64,000 bases of DNA from positions 2,510,501-2,574,500 of the forward strand of contig NZ_CP010978.1 of the NCBI RefSeq assembly GCF_000271665.2, given 5' to 3'. Under the pieces are notes generated by a model. That model saw nothing but the letters and a program-made list of their open reading frames with translations, ran no database searches and had not been told where the DNA came from. Source of the DNA: Pelosinus fermentans JBW45 (GTDB lineage Bacteria; Bacillota; Negativicutes; DSM-13327). This document shows, piece by piece, positions 9,806-18,004 of this stretch. Positions within the stretch are counted from its first letter, which is position 1; each line of letters starts with the position of its first letter. The translations under genes and the position numbers were made by a program.

Positions 9806-10546
9806 GTGTTTATAATAATCCTATTAGGTCTTCTTATCGGCAGCTTTCTTAATGTCTGCATCTACCGTTTACCACAAAATCAATCCATTATCTTTCCGCC
9901 GTCCCACTGCAGCACTTGCGGTACACATCTTAAGCCATGGGATTTAATCCCAGTAATTAGTTATCTGTTATTAGGAGGTAGCTGCCGGTATTGCAAAGTT
10001 ACGTTTTCCTCACGCTATATTTTAGTAGAGATAGTAACGGCTATTTTATTTGCTTGGTGTTTTCAAATATATGGATTATCTTTTCTGTTTATAAAAGCCA
10101 TTGTCTTCACAACTTTTTTACTTATCATTACGTTCATTGATTACGATCACCAGCTGATTTTAGATAAAGTCCTCCTATGGTTCTCTGGAGCTGGTATTGT
10201 TATAAATTCTTGGACGAATAGTTTGGACTTTTGGGATATGCTGCTGGCTAGTTCACTTGGGGGTGGATTGCTACTTCTAATTGCACTTGTCAGTCGTGGT
10301 GGAATGGGAGATGGTGATATCAAGTTTGCTGCAGCTCTTGGTATGTGGCTAAGCTGGAAATGTTTATTACTTGCGTTACTACTATCCTTTGTATGTGGTG
10401 GAATAGGTGGTTTGCTGTTAGTGCTTTTCAAATTAAAAAGCCGTAAAGATTTTATTCCCTTTGGCCCTTTTATAGCTCTTAGTGCCTTTACTATTATGTT
10501 ATATGGCAGTGAAATAATTATTTGGTATATAGAAAAGCTATATTGA
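9806..10546 (+). CDS. pilD: Prepilin peptidase/N-methyltransferase PilD
   Basis: PilD cleaves prepilin leaders and methylates the new N-terminus in the inner membrane. The 246-residue protein has several membrane segments, the cytoplasmic zinc loop with Cys pairs at 35/38 and 60/63, and the two catalytic aspartates in IDYDH near 112 and in the GMGDGD (GxGD) motif near 170. It starts at GTG behind AAGGGAG. It should process the pilins on either side. Confidence 0.94.
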   Translation: MFIIILLGLLIGSFLNVCIYRLPQNQSIIFPPSHCSTCGTHLKPWDLIPVISYLLLGGSCRYCKVTFSSRYILVEIVTAILFAWCFQIYGLSFLFIKAIVFTTFLLIITFIDYDHQLILDKVLLWFSGAGIVINSWTNSLDFWDMLLASSLGGGLLLLIALVSRGGMGDGDIKFAAALGMWLSWKCLLLALLLSFVCGGIGGLLLVLFKLKSRKDFIPFGPFIALSAFTIMLYGSEIIIWYIEKLY

Positions 10547-10555
10547 GGTGGACAT

Positions 10556-11017
10556 ATGCAACGAGGTGTTACCTTAATTGAACTTCTAGTATGTATTGCT
10601 ATCCTTAGTATTTTTGCGAGTGTGACAATACCAACCCTGGGACAATCATTAGAGAAACAAGAGCTAGAGAGTACATCTCGTCAATTGGCAGCTGATATTC
10701 GCTGGCTGCAACAAATTTCAATTAACGCTGGGGTAGATACAACTGCGTATGCAATGTTCTTTTATAATACTACACCTTATGGCTATTACGTTACTGCAAA
10801 TACTACCAGAATAAAGAATGTTATATTTCCAGAATCGGTGACTCTTTCCGGCAGCCATTCTTACATTTCATTTGCACAGAGTGGAGCACCGAAAACTGGC
10901 GCACAAACCATTTCTATACGGAGTAAGAAATTAAAACGATGGAAATATGTTATCCTTGCACCAATTACTGGACGTGTCCGTATAAGCGATTTTATAAATA
11001 CACAACCTGAAGAATAG
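10556..11017 (+). CDS. GspH/FimT-like minor pilin
   Basis: The 153-residue prepilin has a four-residue leader (MQRG) followed by VTLIELLVCIAILSIFASVT, with Glu at mature position 5. The rest has the beta-rich pattern of GspH/FimT minor pilins. Minor pilins H, I, J and K form the tip complex that starts pilus assembly, and the next three genes fit the I, J and X/K places in order. Confidence 0.85.
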   Translation: MQRGVTLIELLVCIAILSIFASVTIPTLGQSLEKQELESTSRQLAADIRWLQQISINAGVDTTAYAMFFYNTTPYGYYVTANTTRIKNVIFPESVTLSGSHSYISFAQSGAPKTGAQTISIRSKKLKRWKYVILAPITGRVRISDFINTQPEE

Positions 11018-11027
11018 AAGGTAATCT

Positions 11028-11432
11028 ATGATGTCAAGGCTGAAGGGAAATCAAGGTTTTGTTTTAGTTGATGTAACGCTGGGACTTTTTATTATTAGTG
11101 TCGCGTTACTTTGTATTTCTATGTTGTTTACCCAAGCATTACAATTGGAAGAAATTGCAGGGGATTATACACTAGCCACGAATGTAGCACAGAAACAATT
11201 AGAGTTATTAAAAAATAAGTCTCCAGTATATTGGGCAGAGTTGCAGTTACCTTGCACAATACCTTGGGAAGATGAGAGGTTTCCTCCTCCGGCAGACTAC
11301 GAGCTGACAACCTATGCTGTGCCATCCACGCGCGGTAGTCATCTTGTGCAAGTAACAGTAATTGTTACTTGGCAAGAACGACAAAAAGATTATAGTATCC
11401 AGCTTGTGACTTTATATTCCAAGATGAACTAA
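11028..11432 (+). CDS. PilV/GspI-like minor pilin with Asp at position 5
   Basis: The 134-residue protein has a leader ending in Gly10 and a hydrophobic helix FVLVDVTLGLFIISVALLCI. The residue at mature position 5 is Asp rather than the near-universal Glu. In tip complexes one of the minor pilins (GspK) naturally lacks Glu5, so the change may mark its tip position. It is separated by 10 bases from the gene before and starts at an ATGATG pair behind GAAGGT. Confidence 0.78.
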   Translation: MMSRLKGNQGFVLVDVTLGLFIISVALLCISMLFTQALQLEEIAGDYTLATNVAQKQLELLKNKSPVYWAELQLPCTIPWEDERFPPPADYELTTYAVPSTRGSHLVQVTVIVTWQERQKDYSIQLVTLYSKMN

Positions 11433-11459
11433 AGTCGTTCTTATATTGAAGGTGAATCA

Positions 11460-11969
11460 ATGAAGAGAAAATACTTTGTAGCGCAACATGGACTGACTTT
11501 AATAGAACTGGTAATTGGTATGGCTTTAATACTATGTTTGCTTTCTGGTATCGTAGGTTTATTTTCCGGTTCTTTAAAAGTTTGGGTATTTGGTAAGCAG
11601 CAAAGTCATCTCAATCAAACAGCGCGCATTGCGATGGATTCTATTGTTAAGGAAATACGATATGCTCAACAAATTACCTTAAAGAATACTTCATCTTTAG
11701 TAGTAACAAAGGTAAACGGAGAAATTAGAACCTTACAATTAGGCGAAGGACTTCATTCCAGAACATTATATGTTATTATAGATAAGACAAAGACAATTCC
11801 TCCTGGTGGTATTTCTAGCAGTCCAATAACAGAAAATCTTGTGACAAACCTGCAGTTTCTTCAGCGTGGAAATAGCAAGGCTGTACTGGTAACTTTAGAA
11901 GTCACTAATGAGAGTACTGGGGAAAGAAAGTTGCTTCGGACAGCCTGTTATCCTTTAAATTTACAGTGA
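11460..11969 (+). CDS. PilW/GspJ-like minor pilin
   Basis: The 169-residue prepilin has an 11-residue leader ending in glycine, then LTLIELVIGMALILCLLSGI with Glu5 intact. The following region (ARIAMDSIVKEIRYA) is characteristic of GspJ/PilW proteins. It starts at ATG behind GAAGGTG. Confidence 0.85.
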   Translation: MKRKYFVAQHGLTLIELVIGMALILCLLSGIVGLFSGSLKVWVFGKQQSHLNQTARIAMDSIVKEIRYAQQITLKNTSSLVVTKVNGEIRTLQLGEGLHSRTLYVIIDKTKTIPPGGISSSPITENLVTNLQFLQRGNSKAVLVTLEVTNESTGERKLLRTACYPLNLQ

Positions 11970-11996
11970 CCCATTATGGGAAAGGGGATGTTTACC

Positions 11997-12440
11997 TTGC
12001 TATATATCGTGAGAAATGAGCGTGGTTTGGCTGCCGTACTAGCGCTGATTGCTATGATGTTATTAGGGATAATGGGGATTGGTCTTATGGTATTAAGTAA
12101 AATAGACATAGAAATAGCAGCGAATCATCGTGATGGTGTTGCTGCACAGTATGTAGCTGAAGGAGGAATACAATGGGCAATTGTTCAGCTTAAGACAGAT
12201 CCAGATTTTGTTATTGAAACTAAAGCTCAAAAAAATGTAACAACGTATGTTATTGATGAAAATGGATCTACTTTTGCCAGTTGTACTGTTACAACCACAG
12301 TCAAACCAACAACGACTGATGAGAATCTAAGAGTGGTCACATCCATTGGGAGTGTTAACAAGGCAAAGCGCCAAATAAGCACGCAAATACGATTGCCGGC
12401 AGGAAAAGAAGATCCGCTTGAGGTTATTTGGGATGATTAA
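11997..12440 (+). CDS. PilX-like minor pilin
   Basis: The protein begins with a short basic segment and the hydrophobic helix GLAAVLALIAMMLLGIMGIG, followed by the EIAANHRDGVAAQYVAEGGI segment of PilX N-terminal domain proteins; these lack Glu5. The frame is open from the ATG at 11976, but that codon has no ribosome site, while AAAGGGG at 11981-11987 suits the TTG at 11997, giving 147 residues. Either start keeps the helix. Confidence 0.75.
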   Translation: MLYIVRNERGLAAVLALIAMMLLGIMGIGLMVLSKIDIEIAANHRDGVAAQYVAEGGIQWAIVQLKTDPDFVIETKAQKNVTTYVIDENGSTFASCTVTTTVKPTTTDENLRVVTSIGSVNKAKRQISTQIRLPAGKEDPLEVIWDD

Positions 12441-12454
12441 GGAAAGTGGCTACT

Positions 12455-12717
12455 ATGGAAATAAAAAATTATATGGAAATATTAGTAATGGAAAAACTGG
12501 ATATCGTTATAAAGGCCAATCGTACAACGTGTAATTGTAAGCGCTGTCGATATGACATCGCTGCATTAGCCCTAAATTCTCTGCCTACACGTTATGTTGC
12601 AACATCTTCAGGACAACATATTCTAAAATAGATTCATTGGATCAACAGTTTCATGTTGATATCGTTTCTGTTATTACTCAAGCAATTAAAATTGTAAAGA
12701 AATCTCCTCATCATTAA
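12455..12717 (+). pseudogene. comFB: ComFB family protein, frameshifted
   Basis: The first 54 or so codons encode a late-competence ComFB domain: KNYMEILVMEKLD, the CNCKRCRYDIAALALNSLP core with a cysteine trio, and RYVATSSGQ. The frame then hits TAG at 12629. In the -1 frame the typical C-terminus continues at once (SKIDSLDQQFHVDIV, then a VKKSPHH end) to the TAA at 12715-12717. A single missing base near 12610-12620 (for example one A in CAACA) would restore a normal protein of about 87 residues. It may be a real mutation or a sequencing error. Confidence 0.75.
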
Positions 12718-12734
12718 GAAAATAGGTGATTTTC

Positions 12735-13802
12735 ATGTGGAAGAGAATCCAAAAGTTCTTATTAAAAGGAAAGCGGGATGTAGTTGGAATTGATATAGGA
12801 ACAGGTGCTATTAAAATTGTAGAAATTTCTTGGAACAAGGATCAACCTGTACTAAAAAGTTTAGGTATCGAAATGTTGCCTCCTAAAATTATTGAAGATG
12901 GACAAGTTTTTAATAGTAAAGGATTAACCGATATCCTTATTCAATTGCTTGCAAAGACTCATATATCAAGCAAACATGCCATAATAGCTGTTGGCGGTCG
13001 CGGGATGCTTGCTCGCGAATTGATCCTTCCAGTAATGACAAAAGAAGAGTTGCAGGAAGCCATTAAATGGGAGCTGGAAAAATATATCCCTTATCCACCC
13101 AACAGTTTTTATTTTGATTTTTCAATAATGGGTAAAGGTGAAATTGAATCAGAAATAAAGGTATTATTAGTGGCAGCACCTCATGAATTTATTAATACGA
13201 TTACCAGCATTGTCAAAAATGTAGGTCTTATACCAGTCGCTATCGATGTGGAGCCCTTGGCTTTATATCGTACTTTTACTGACGCAGAAAATGCTATGAT
13301 TATTGACATTGGTGAACTATTATCTCAAATTACCGTATTTCAAAAAGGTATCCCTGTCATCATTCGTAATATTCCTTTAGGCGGTCAACGCATGACTGAA
13401 GTTATAATGCAAGTACAGAGAATTTCATCTTATGAAGCAGAGCAATTAAAGAAAAAGCATATCGATTTATTTAGTTTTGACTCTTCCAAAGAGCGTAATG
13501 AAACAAAGCAACAATTAGAATTATTCTTCGATGAATTTCTCAGAGATGTACGACGAACTGTTGAATACTATCAACTGCAAAATAAAATGATGTCTATTGA
13601 TAAAATCTATCTCACTGGTGGCGGATCTCAAATAAAGAATTTGGTCTCCTATTTGAGTAAACCACTAGATCTACCTGTTTTTATGCATGATCCATTCGTT
13701 AAATTAAAAATCCCAAAGTCCTTTGATAAATCGTATCTGCAAAAAATAGCCCCTCAATTGGGTGTCGCAATTGGCTTGTCCTTACGTGGAGGTGGAAAGT
13801 GA
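12735..13802 (+). CDS. pilM: Pilus assembly actin-like ATPase PilM
   Basis: PilM is a cytoplasmic actin-fold protein that binds the N-terminus of PilN and anchors the alignment complex. The 355-residue protein has the phosphate-1 loop GIDIGTGAIKIVEI near 19, the WELEKYIPYP segment, an AMIIDIGE phosphate-2 region near 190 and an adenosine-site LTGGGSQI near 295. The ATG at 12735 is preceded by AGGTGAT. Its stop overlaps the start of pilN (GTGA). Confidence 0.92.
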   Translation: MWKRIQKFLLKGKRDVVGIDIGTGAIKIVEISWNKDQPVLKSLGIEMLPPKIIEDGQVFNSKGLTDILIQLLAKTHISSKHAIIAVGGRGMLARELILPVMTKEELQEAIKWELEKYIPYPPNSFYFDFSIMGKGEIESEIKVLLVAAPHEFINTITSIVKNVGLIPVAIDVEPLALYRTFTDAENAMIIDIGELLSQITVFQKGIPVIIRNIPLGGQRMTEVIMQVQRISSYEAEQLKKKHIDLFSFDSSKERNETKQQLELFFDEFLRDVRRTVEYYQLQNKMMSIDKIYLTGGGSQIKNLVSYLSKPLDLPVFMHDPFVKLKIPKSFDKSYLQKIAPQLGVAIGLSLRGGGK

Positions 13803-14335
13803 ATCCTATCAATCTCTTACCTTTTGTTGAACGCCAACCTAAATGGTCAATTGATAAGTTGATTTTCATCTTTAGTATTTTATTGGTATTAATCTATAGT
13901 AGTATATATACGTATAATGTATGTAAGATTTTGAGAATAGAAAAAGAACTGCAAGCAACTCGTAACCAATATGAATTATTGCAACCAACATTGGAGATCA
14001 TGCAAAAGAGCAATGATAAGCTGCAATTAATTGACACAAAAAATAAAATTGCAGCACTTTTAACGAATGAACGTCAACCTTTGTATACTTTGATTCAACG
14101 CATCGTAGCGATAATGCCGCAGCAACTGTGGTTTACTAATCTGAGTAAATCTGAAAAAGGTCTATTAGAAATGAAAGGAGCAGCAACAACCTATTCTGTT
14201 GTTGCTGAATTTATAGAAAATATGGAAAAGGATCCTTTCTTCCTTGATCCGACTTTGGTCAAAGTTGAAATTGATACAGCTGCATCGCTTCTTATATTTG
14301 AAATAACAGTAAAACCTAAGGGGATGCAACAATGA
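13799..14335 (+). CDS. pilN: PilN alignment-complex protein
   Basis: The 178-residue protein starts with the conserved MNPINLLPF tail that docks on PilM, then one membrane segment near 24-42, a coiled-coil stretch and a periplasmic ferredoxin-like domain. The GTG start overlaps the pilM stop by 4 bases, and its own stop overlaps the next start by 4 bases, so pilM, pilN and pilO are translationally linked. Confidence 0.9.
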   Translation: MNPINLLPFVERQPKWSIDKLIFIFSILLVLIYSSIYTYNVCKILRIEKELQATRNQYELLQPTLEIMQKSNDKLQLIDTKNKIAALLTNERQPLYTLIQRIVAIMPQQLWFTNLSKSEKGLLEMKGAATTYSVVAEFIENMEKDPFFLDPTLVKVEIDTAASLLIFEITVKPKGMQQ

Positions 14336-14916
14336 TTTCTTTGTCATGGAATAAGATGGCGGTTAAGCATAAACTATCTTTAGTGACTGTGGGTATGATA
14401 GCAGCAAATTGGTTAGTTTATTCGTCCTTATTGTTGCCTCAATGGGATAGTATTGATCAATTAACAATCCGATTTTACACAGAGCGTCAACAGGTGAAAA
14501 TCATTGAAGATTTCCTGCTCATTCATCCTAATCCAGAACAATACATACTTGAATTAGATCAAAAATTAATGCAGATTGATAGAATTCTTCCTGACAACCC
14601 TGAGAGTAGTTCTTTTCTAGTGCAAGTTGAAGAACTTTCAAAAGAATGCGGTATACAACTTAATTATCTGAAACCAACTAAAATTATGAATAAAGACGGT
14701 TATCGAGAATATGAGATAGAACTATCTCTAATTGGTGGTTTTATAGAATCTATGCAATTTATAAATAAATTTGAAAATAAATCTCGTTTTACTAATGTGA
14801 CTACGATTGTCATGCTACCTAATAAAAATAGCTTAGAAACTAAATTATCAGCAAAGATTTATAGTTTCGGTGTACCTTTTTTAACTAACAAAAATAGTAA
14901 AACTACTGATAAATAA
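14332..14916 (+). CDS. pilO: PilO-like alignment-complex protein
   Basis: The 194-residue protein has a short cytoplasmic start, one membrane segment near 18-36, a coiled-coil region (RFYTERQQVKIIEDFL) and the C-terminal domain with LVQVEELSKECGI and GFIESMQFI, as in PilO. PilN and PilO form the heterodimer that connects PilM to the PilP-like protein and secretin. The cluster places the PilP/PilQ pair at its start instead of directly after pilO. Confidence 0.87.
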   Translation: MISLSWNKMAVKHKLSLVTVGMIAANWLVYSSLLLPQWDSIDQLTIRFYTERQQVKIIEDFLLIHPNPEQYILELDQKLMQIDRILPDNPESSSFLVQVEELSKECGIQLNYLKPTKIMNKDGYREYEIELSLIGGFIESMQFINKFENKSRFTNVTTIVMLPNKNSLETKLSAKIYSFGVPFLTNKNSKTTDK

Positions 14917-14989
14917 AAAAAATTACAATTAACTTTAGATATTTACAATTATATAGTAAAATATTATATAATAAGCCTTGAAAAGTAGT

Positions 14990-15060
14990 ACATGCGGTGC
15001 TGTTATTAATAGCGAAATGGGAAGAAGCGCAACATTAATAACCGTACTGCATGTTTATTT
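14990..15060 (+). terminator. Long hairpin and T-run after the pilus operon
   Basis: ACATGC..GTTATTAAT (14990-15010) pairs over 21 positions with 15034-15054, with three mismatched or wobble positions. The 23-base loop can form a small GCG/CGC stem. TTTATTTTTT follows. It looks like a strong intrinsic terminator ending the pilus transcript, or a cis-acting leader for the genes that follow. Confidence 0.65.
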
Positions 15061-15087
15061 TTTAGTATTTTAATGAGGTGAGTCCAG

Positions 15088-15183
15088 ATGGCTGACGTGA
15101 TTCCCATAGTTAAACCCTCTAAACGTAGTTTCACTGATTTACATGCTACAGTAGATGTATATTGCCAAAGAGCTTCTCGGTAA
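15088..15183 (+). CDS. Small 31-residue ORF upstream of aroK
   Basis: An ATG behind GAGGTGAGTC opens a 31-codon frame (MADVIPIVKPSKRS, then DLHATVDVYCQRASR). It stops 5 bases before the aroK ATG, which has no ribosome site of its own, so translation of this peptide may be coupled to aroK. I do not recognise the peptide. It could be a small conserved protein or a leader. Confidence 0.45.
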   Translation: MADVIPIVKPSKRSFTDLHATVDVYCQRASR

Positions 15184-15188
15184 TAGCC

Positions 15189-15719
15189 ATGAAAAATATT
15201 GTATTGATAGGCTTTATGGGAACTGGGAAAACAACCGTTGGCAGATTGTTGGCTAATCGTTTGGGGCGACCATTTTTTGATAGTGATAAAAAAATTGAAT
15301 ATGAAAATAATCTCAGTATTCGTGAAATCTTTGAAGTATATGGCGAACTCTATTTTCGACAACAAGAAAAAATGATTATTGCCAAATTGTCTCGTTATAA
15401 TAACGCTGTAATTGCAACAGGCGGTGGTGTAGTATTATCCCTTGAAAATATGAACAATTTAAAACGGAACGGTGTTATCATCACTCTCACTGCTTCTGTT
15501 GAAACCATCTTAGAGCGAACAAGTCGACGTAATACGCGTCCATTATTAGATGATTTTGATCAGCGTGAGAAAATCGTAAATAAATTACTTAAAGAAAGAG
15601 CCGAACTATACTATAATGCAGACTATAGTATCAATACCAATAGTAAATCACTACAACAGGTTATTAACGAAATTATGTTTTTTTTACGACAAGGAGGTTA
15701 CTTACGTGGTAAACGTTAA
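15189..15719 (+). CDS. aroK: Shikimate kinase
   Basis: AroK phosphorylates shikimate at the 3-hydroxyl. The 176-residue protein has the P-loop GFMGTGKTT at residues 8-16, the DSDKKIE shikimate-binding segment near 34, the FRQQE arginine near 57, the GGGVV motif near 78 and the lid arginine in RNTRPLL. The frame is open from 15162 (TTG), but the family starts at MKNIVLIG. The last 14 bases overlap aroB. Confidence 0.94.
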   Translation: MKNIVLIGFMGTGKTTVGRLLANRLGRPFFDSDKKIEYENNLSIREIFEVYGELYFRQQEKMIIAKLSRYNNAVIATGGGVVLSLENMNNLKRNGVIITLTASVETILERTSRRNTRPLLDDFDQREKIVNKLLKERAELYYNADYSINTNSKSLQQVINEIMFFLRQGGYLRGKR

Positions 15720-16806
15720 AGTTAATTTAGAGAAGAGAAGTTATAATATTCATATTGATGTCTCCACTAGTAATTTAATCGGTAACTTTATGCAGATTAT
15801 GAAAGTAAATAAAAAAATACTAGTGATTTCTGATACTACTGTTGGGAATCTATATGGCATTCAAATGGTAGAGCTACTAATAAAAGATGGCTTTATTGCA
15901 GAGTTATATTGTGTGCCGCCTGGAGAGCATTCTAAAAACCTAGATGTGGCAATGGAGTTGTATACAAAAGCAATTACCTTAGAACTTGACCGTAATTGTG
16001 CCATTGTTGCATTAGGTGGTGGCGTAATTGGTGATTTATCGGGTTTTGTAGCAGCTACATATTTAAGAGGCGTACCTTTTATACAAATACCAACCTCATT
16101 ATTAGCTCAAGTAGATTCCAGTGTGGGTGGGAAGGTTGCTGTTAATCATCCTATGGGAAAAAATTTAATTGGTGCTTTTTATCAGCCTCGCATGGTACTG
16201 ATCGATATTAATTTTTTAAGTACATTGCCAAACCGTGAGCTATATACTGGTTTAGCAGAGGTTATAAAATACGGTATGATTGCTGATAACAAGTTCTTTA
16301 CCTATCTTTGTGATCATTCTCGGCAGATTTTAGATAAAAGACCTGATGTATTAACCGAAATTGTGCGTAGATCATGTGAGATTAAGGCGTGGGTGGTAGA
16401 GCAAGATGAATGTGAGAGTTCGATACGGGCTATTCTAAATTTTGGACATACCATTGGTCATGCAATTGAGGCTGATACTAATTTTAGTGTATATAATCAT
16501 GGTGAAGCAGTTGCTATTGGTATGTATGGAGCAGCACTCATTAGTAATCACCTAGGTATGTGCAGTAAAGCAACGGTTGATGTTCTAAAGCATATTCTGC
16601 TGCAATTCAATTTACCAGTATATGCACCCGAATGTGGGATTGAGGACTTATTTAAACTGTTATATAGAGATAAAAAGGTGCTAGATAATAAAATTACGTG
16701 GGTTTTACTCAATGATATTGGCGAGGTAAATTTATGTAATCAAGTGCCAGAGAATATTGTAAAACTGGCATTAGCAGAAATCACTCAGTCAAATACTCTA
16801 TCTTAG
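15706..16806 (+). CDS. aroB: 3-Dehydroquinate synthase
   Basis: AroB converts DAHP to 3-dehydroquinate using NAD and a divalent metal. The 366-residue protein has the NAD-binding GGGVIGDLSGFVAATYLRG segment, the DSSVGGKVAVNHP segment, LAEVIKYG with the metal-binding Glu, and the two metal histidines in NFGHTIGHAIE and YNHGEAVAIG. The frame is open from 15616 but the GTG at 15706 has a strong AAGGAGG site and matches the family start. With aroK upstream it repeats the pil-aroK-aroB order known from Gammaproteobacteria. Confidence 0.94.
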   Translation: MVNVKVNLEKRSYNIHIDVSTSNLIGNFMQIMKVNKKILVISDTTVGNLYGIQMVELLIKDGFIAELYCVPPGEHSKNLDVAMELYTKAITLELDRNCAIVALGGGVIGDLSGFVAATYLRGVPFIQIPTSLLAQVDSSVGGKVAVNHPMGKNLIGAFYQPRMVLIDINFLSTLPNRELYTGLAEVIKYGMIADNKFFTYLCDHSRQILDKRPDVLTEIVRRSCEIKAWVVEQDECESSIRAILNFGHTIGHAIEADTNFSVYNHGEAVAIGMYGAALISNHLGMCSKATVDVLKHILLQFNLPVYAPECGIEDLFKLLYRDKKVLDNKITWVLLNDIGEVNLCNQVPENIVKLALAEITQSNTLS

Positions 16807-16873
16807 ATATAAATATATTCTTACAAATCGAATGAAGCATAGGAATGTGCAAATTTCATGGAGGTTTAGAGTA

Positions 16874-18004
16874 GTGAATGCAAGTAAGAAAAAAAGTATT
16901 ATTATGATAGGTTTCGTTGTACTCGCGCTATTCGGTGTGATTTCCTACCGTATTTATGACAATATTTCAGCCAATAAAGAGCGTGCTGCAAAAGTATCTC
17001 AAGGGCGTGGTATAGCAGTGGAGATTGATGTGGTTAGCAGGCGCGATATTATTCCTATGCTAAGCTTTTCTGCTAATCTTGAACCATTGTGGAATGCAGA
17101 TATTTCTCCCAAAGTCGATGGTAGAATTGATAAATTATATGTTAATGAAGGAGATGTTGTAACTGCCGGTATGGTTATTGGCACTCTAGATACCAATGAA
17201 TTATCGGCCCAAGTCATGCAAGCAGAAGGTAATTTATTATCTAGTCAAGCAAGTTTAGAACAAGCCGAGCTAGATTTATCCCGCGCTCAAGAGCTTGCTA
17301 AGCAGGGGGCAGTGGCAGCGCAAGCATTAGATAGTGCCCGGACAAAAAGAGATTTAACGCTGGGACAAGTTCGCTCTGCGCAAGGAAATTTAGTGTTGCT
17401 TCAAGCTAGATTGGATAATGCAAATATTATTGCACCACGCAGCGGTATTATTATAAAAAGATACTTACAGGCTGGCTCATATGTGAAAGCTGGCTCTCAA
17501 GTCATAAGCATAGCTGATGTTTCATCCCTATTAGGAAAAGCCACAATTGGTGAATCACAGCTTAATGAAATCACCATAGGTTTACCAGTAATAATCAAAG
17601 TCAACGCTTTACAAGATCAAGAATTTTCGGGTGTCATTACGCGTATTTCTCCTGCCGCGACATTGCCTGCACGAACATTTACTGCTGAAATCACTATTCC
17701 AAATAGCGGGATATTAAAATCAGGCATGTTTAGTAAAATCATAATTCCAGGATCGATACATAAAAATGCTTTGGTCGTGCCTGAGCGTGCATTAGTAATG
17801 CGTGAAGATCAAAAAACAATTTATGTCCTTACTGCAGAAAACAAAGTACAGCAACGCATGTTAAAATTAGGGTACGTTGGTGAAGGTTGGGCTGAGGTTT
17901 TGGAAGGTTTAGCTGATGGTGAACGTATCGTAATTGACGGGCAAAATAAATTGAAAGATGGCTCTACGGTGAATGCTTCTAGTGGTAAAGAGGGTGAGAA
18001 ATAA
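16874..18004 (+). CDS. RND efflux periplasmic adaptor (membrane fusion protein)
   Basis: The 376-residue protein has an N-terminal membrane segment near 9-25, a split lipoyl domain (DGRIDKLYVNEGDVV, then ARLDNANIIAPRSGII), a coiled-coil hairpin between them (about 100-170), a beta-barrel domain and a membrane-proximal domain. Adaptors join the RND pump to an outer-membrane channel. I prefer the GTG at 16874 behind TGGAGGTTT over the ATG at 16832. Its stop TAA directly precedes the pump's ATG. Confidence 0.9.
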   Translation: MNASKKKSIIMIGFVVLALFGVISYRIYDNISANKERAAKVSQGRGIAVEIDVVSRRDIIPMLSFSANLEPLWNADISPKVDGRIDKLYVNEGDVVTAGMVIGTLDTNELSAQVMQAEGNLLSSQASLEQAELDLSRAQELAKQGAVAAQALDSARTKRDLTLGQVRSAQGNLVLLQARLDNANIIAPRSGIIIKRYLQAGSYVKAGSQVISIADVSSLLGKATIGESQLNEITIGLPVIIKVNALQDQEFSGVITRISPAATLPARTFTAEITIPNSGILKSGMFSKIIIPGSIHKNALVVPERALVMREDQKTIYVLTAENKVQQRMLKLGYVGEGWAEVLEGLADGERIVIDGQNKLKDGSTVNASSGKEGEK

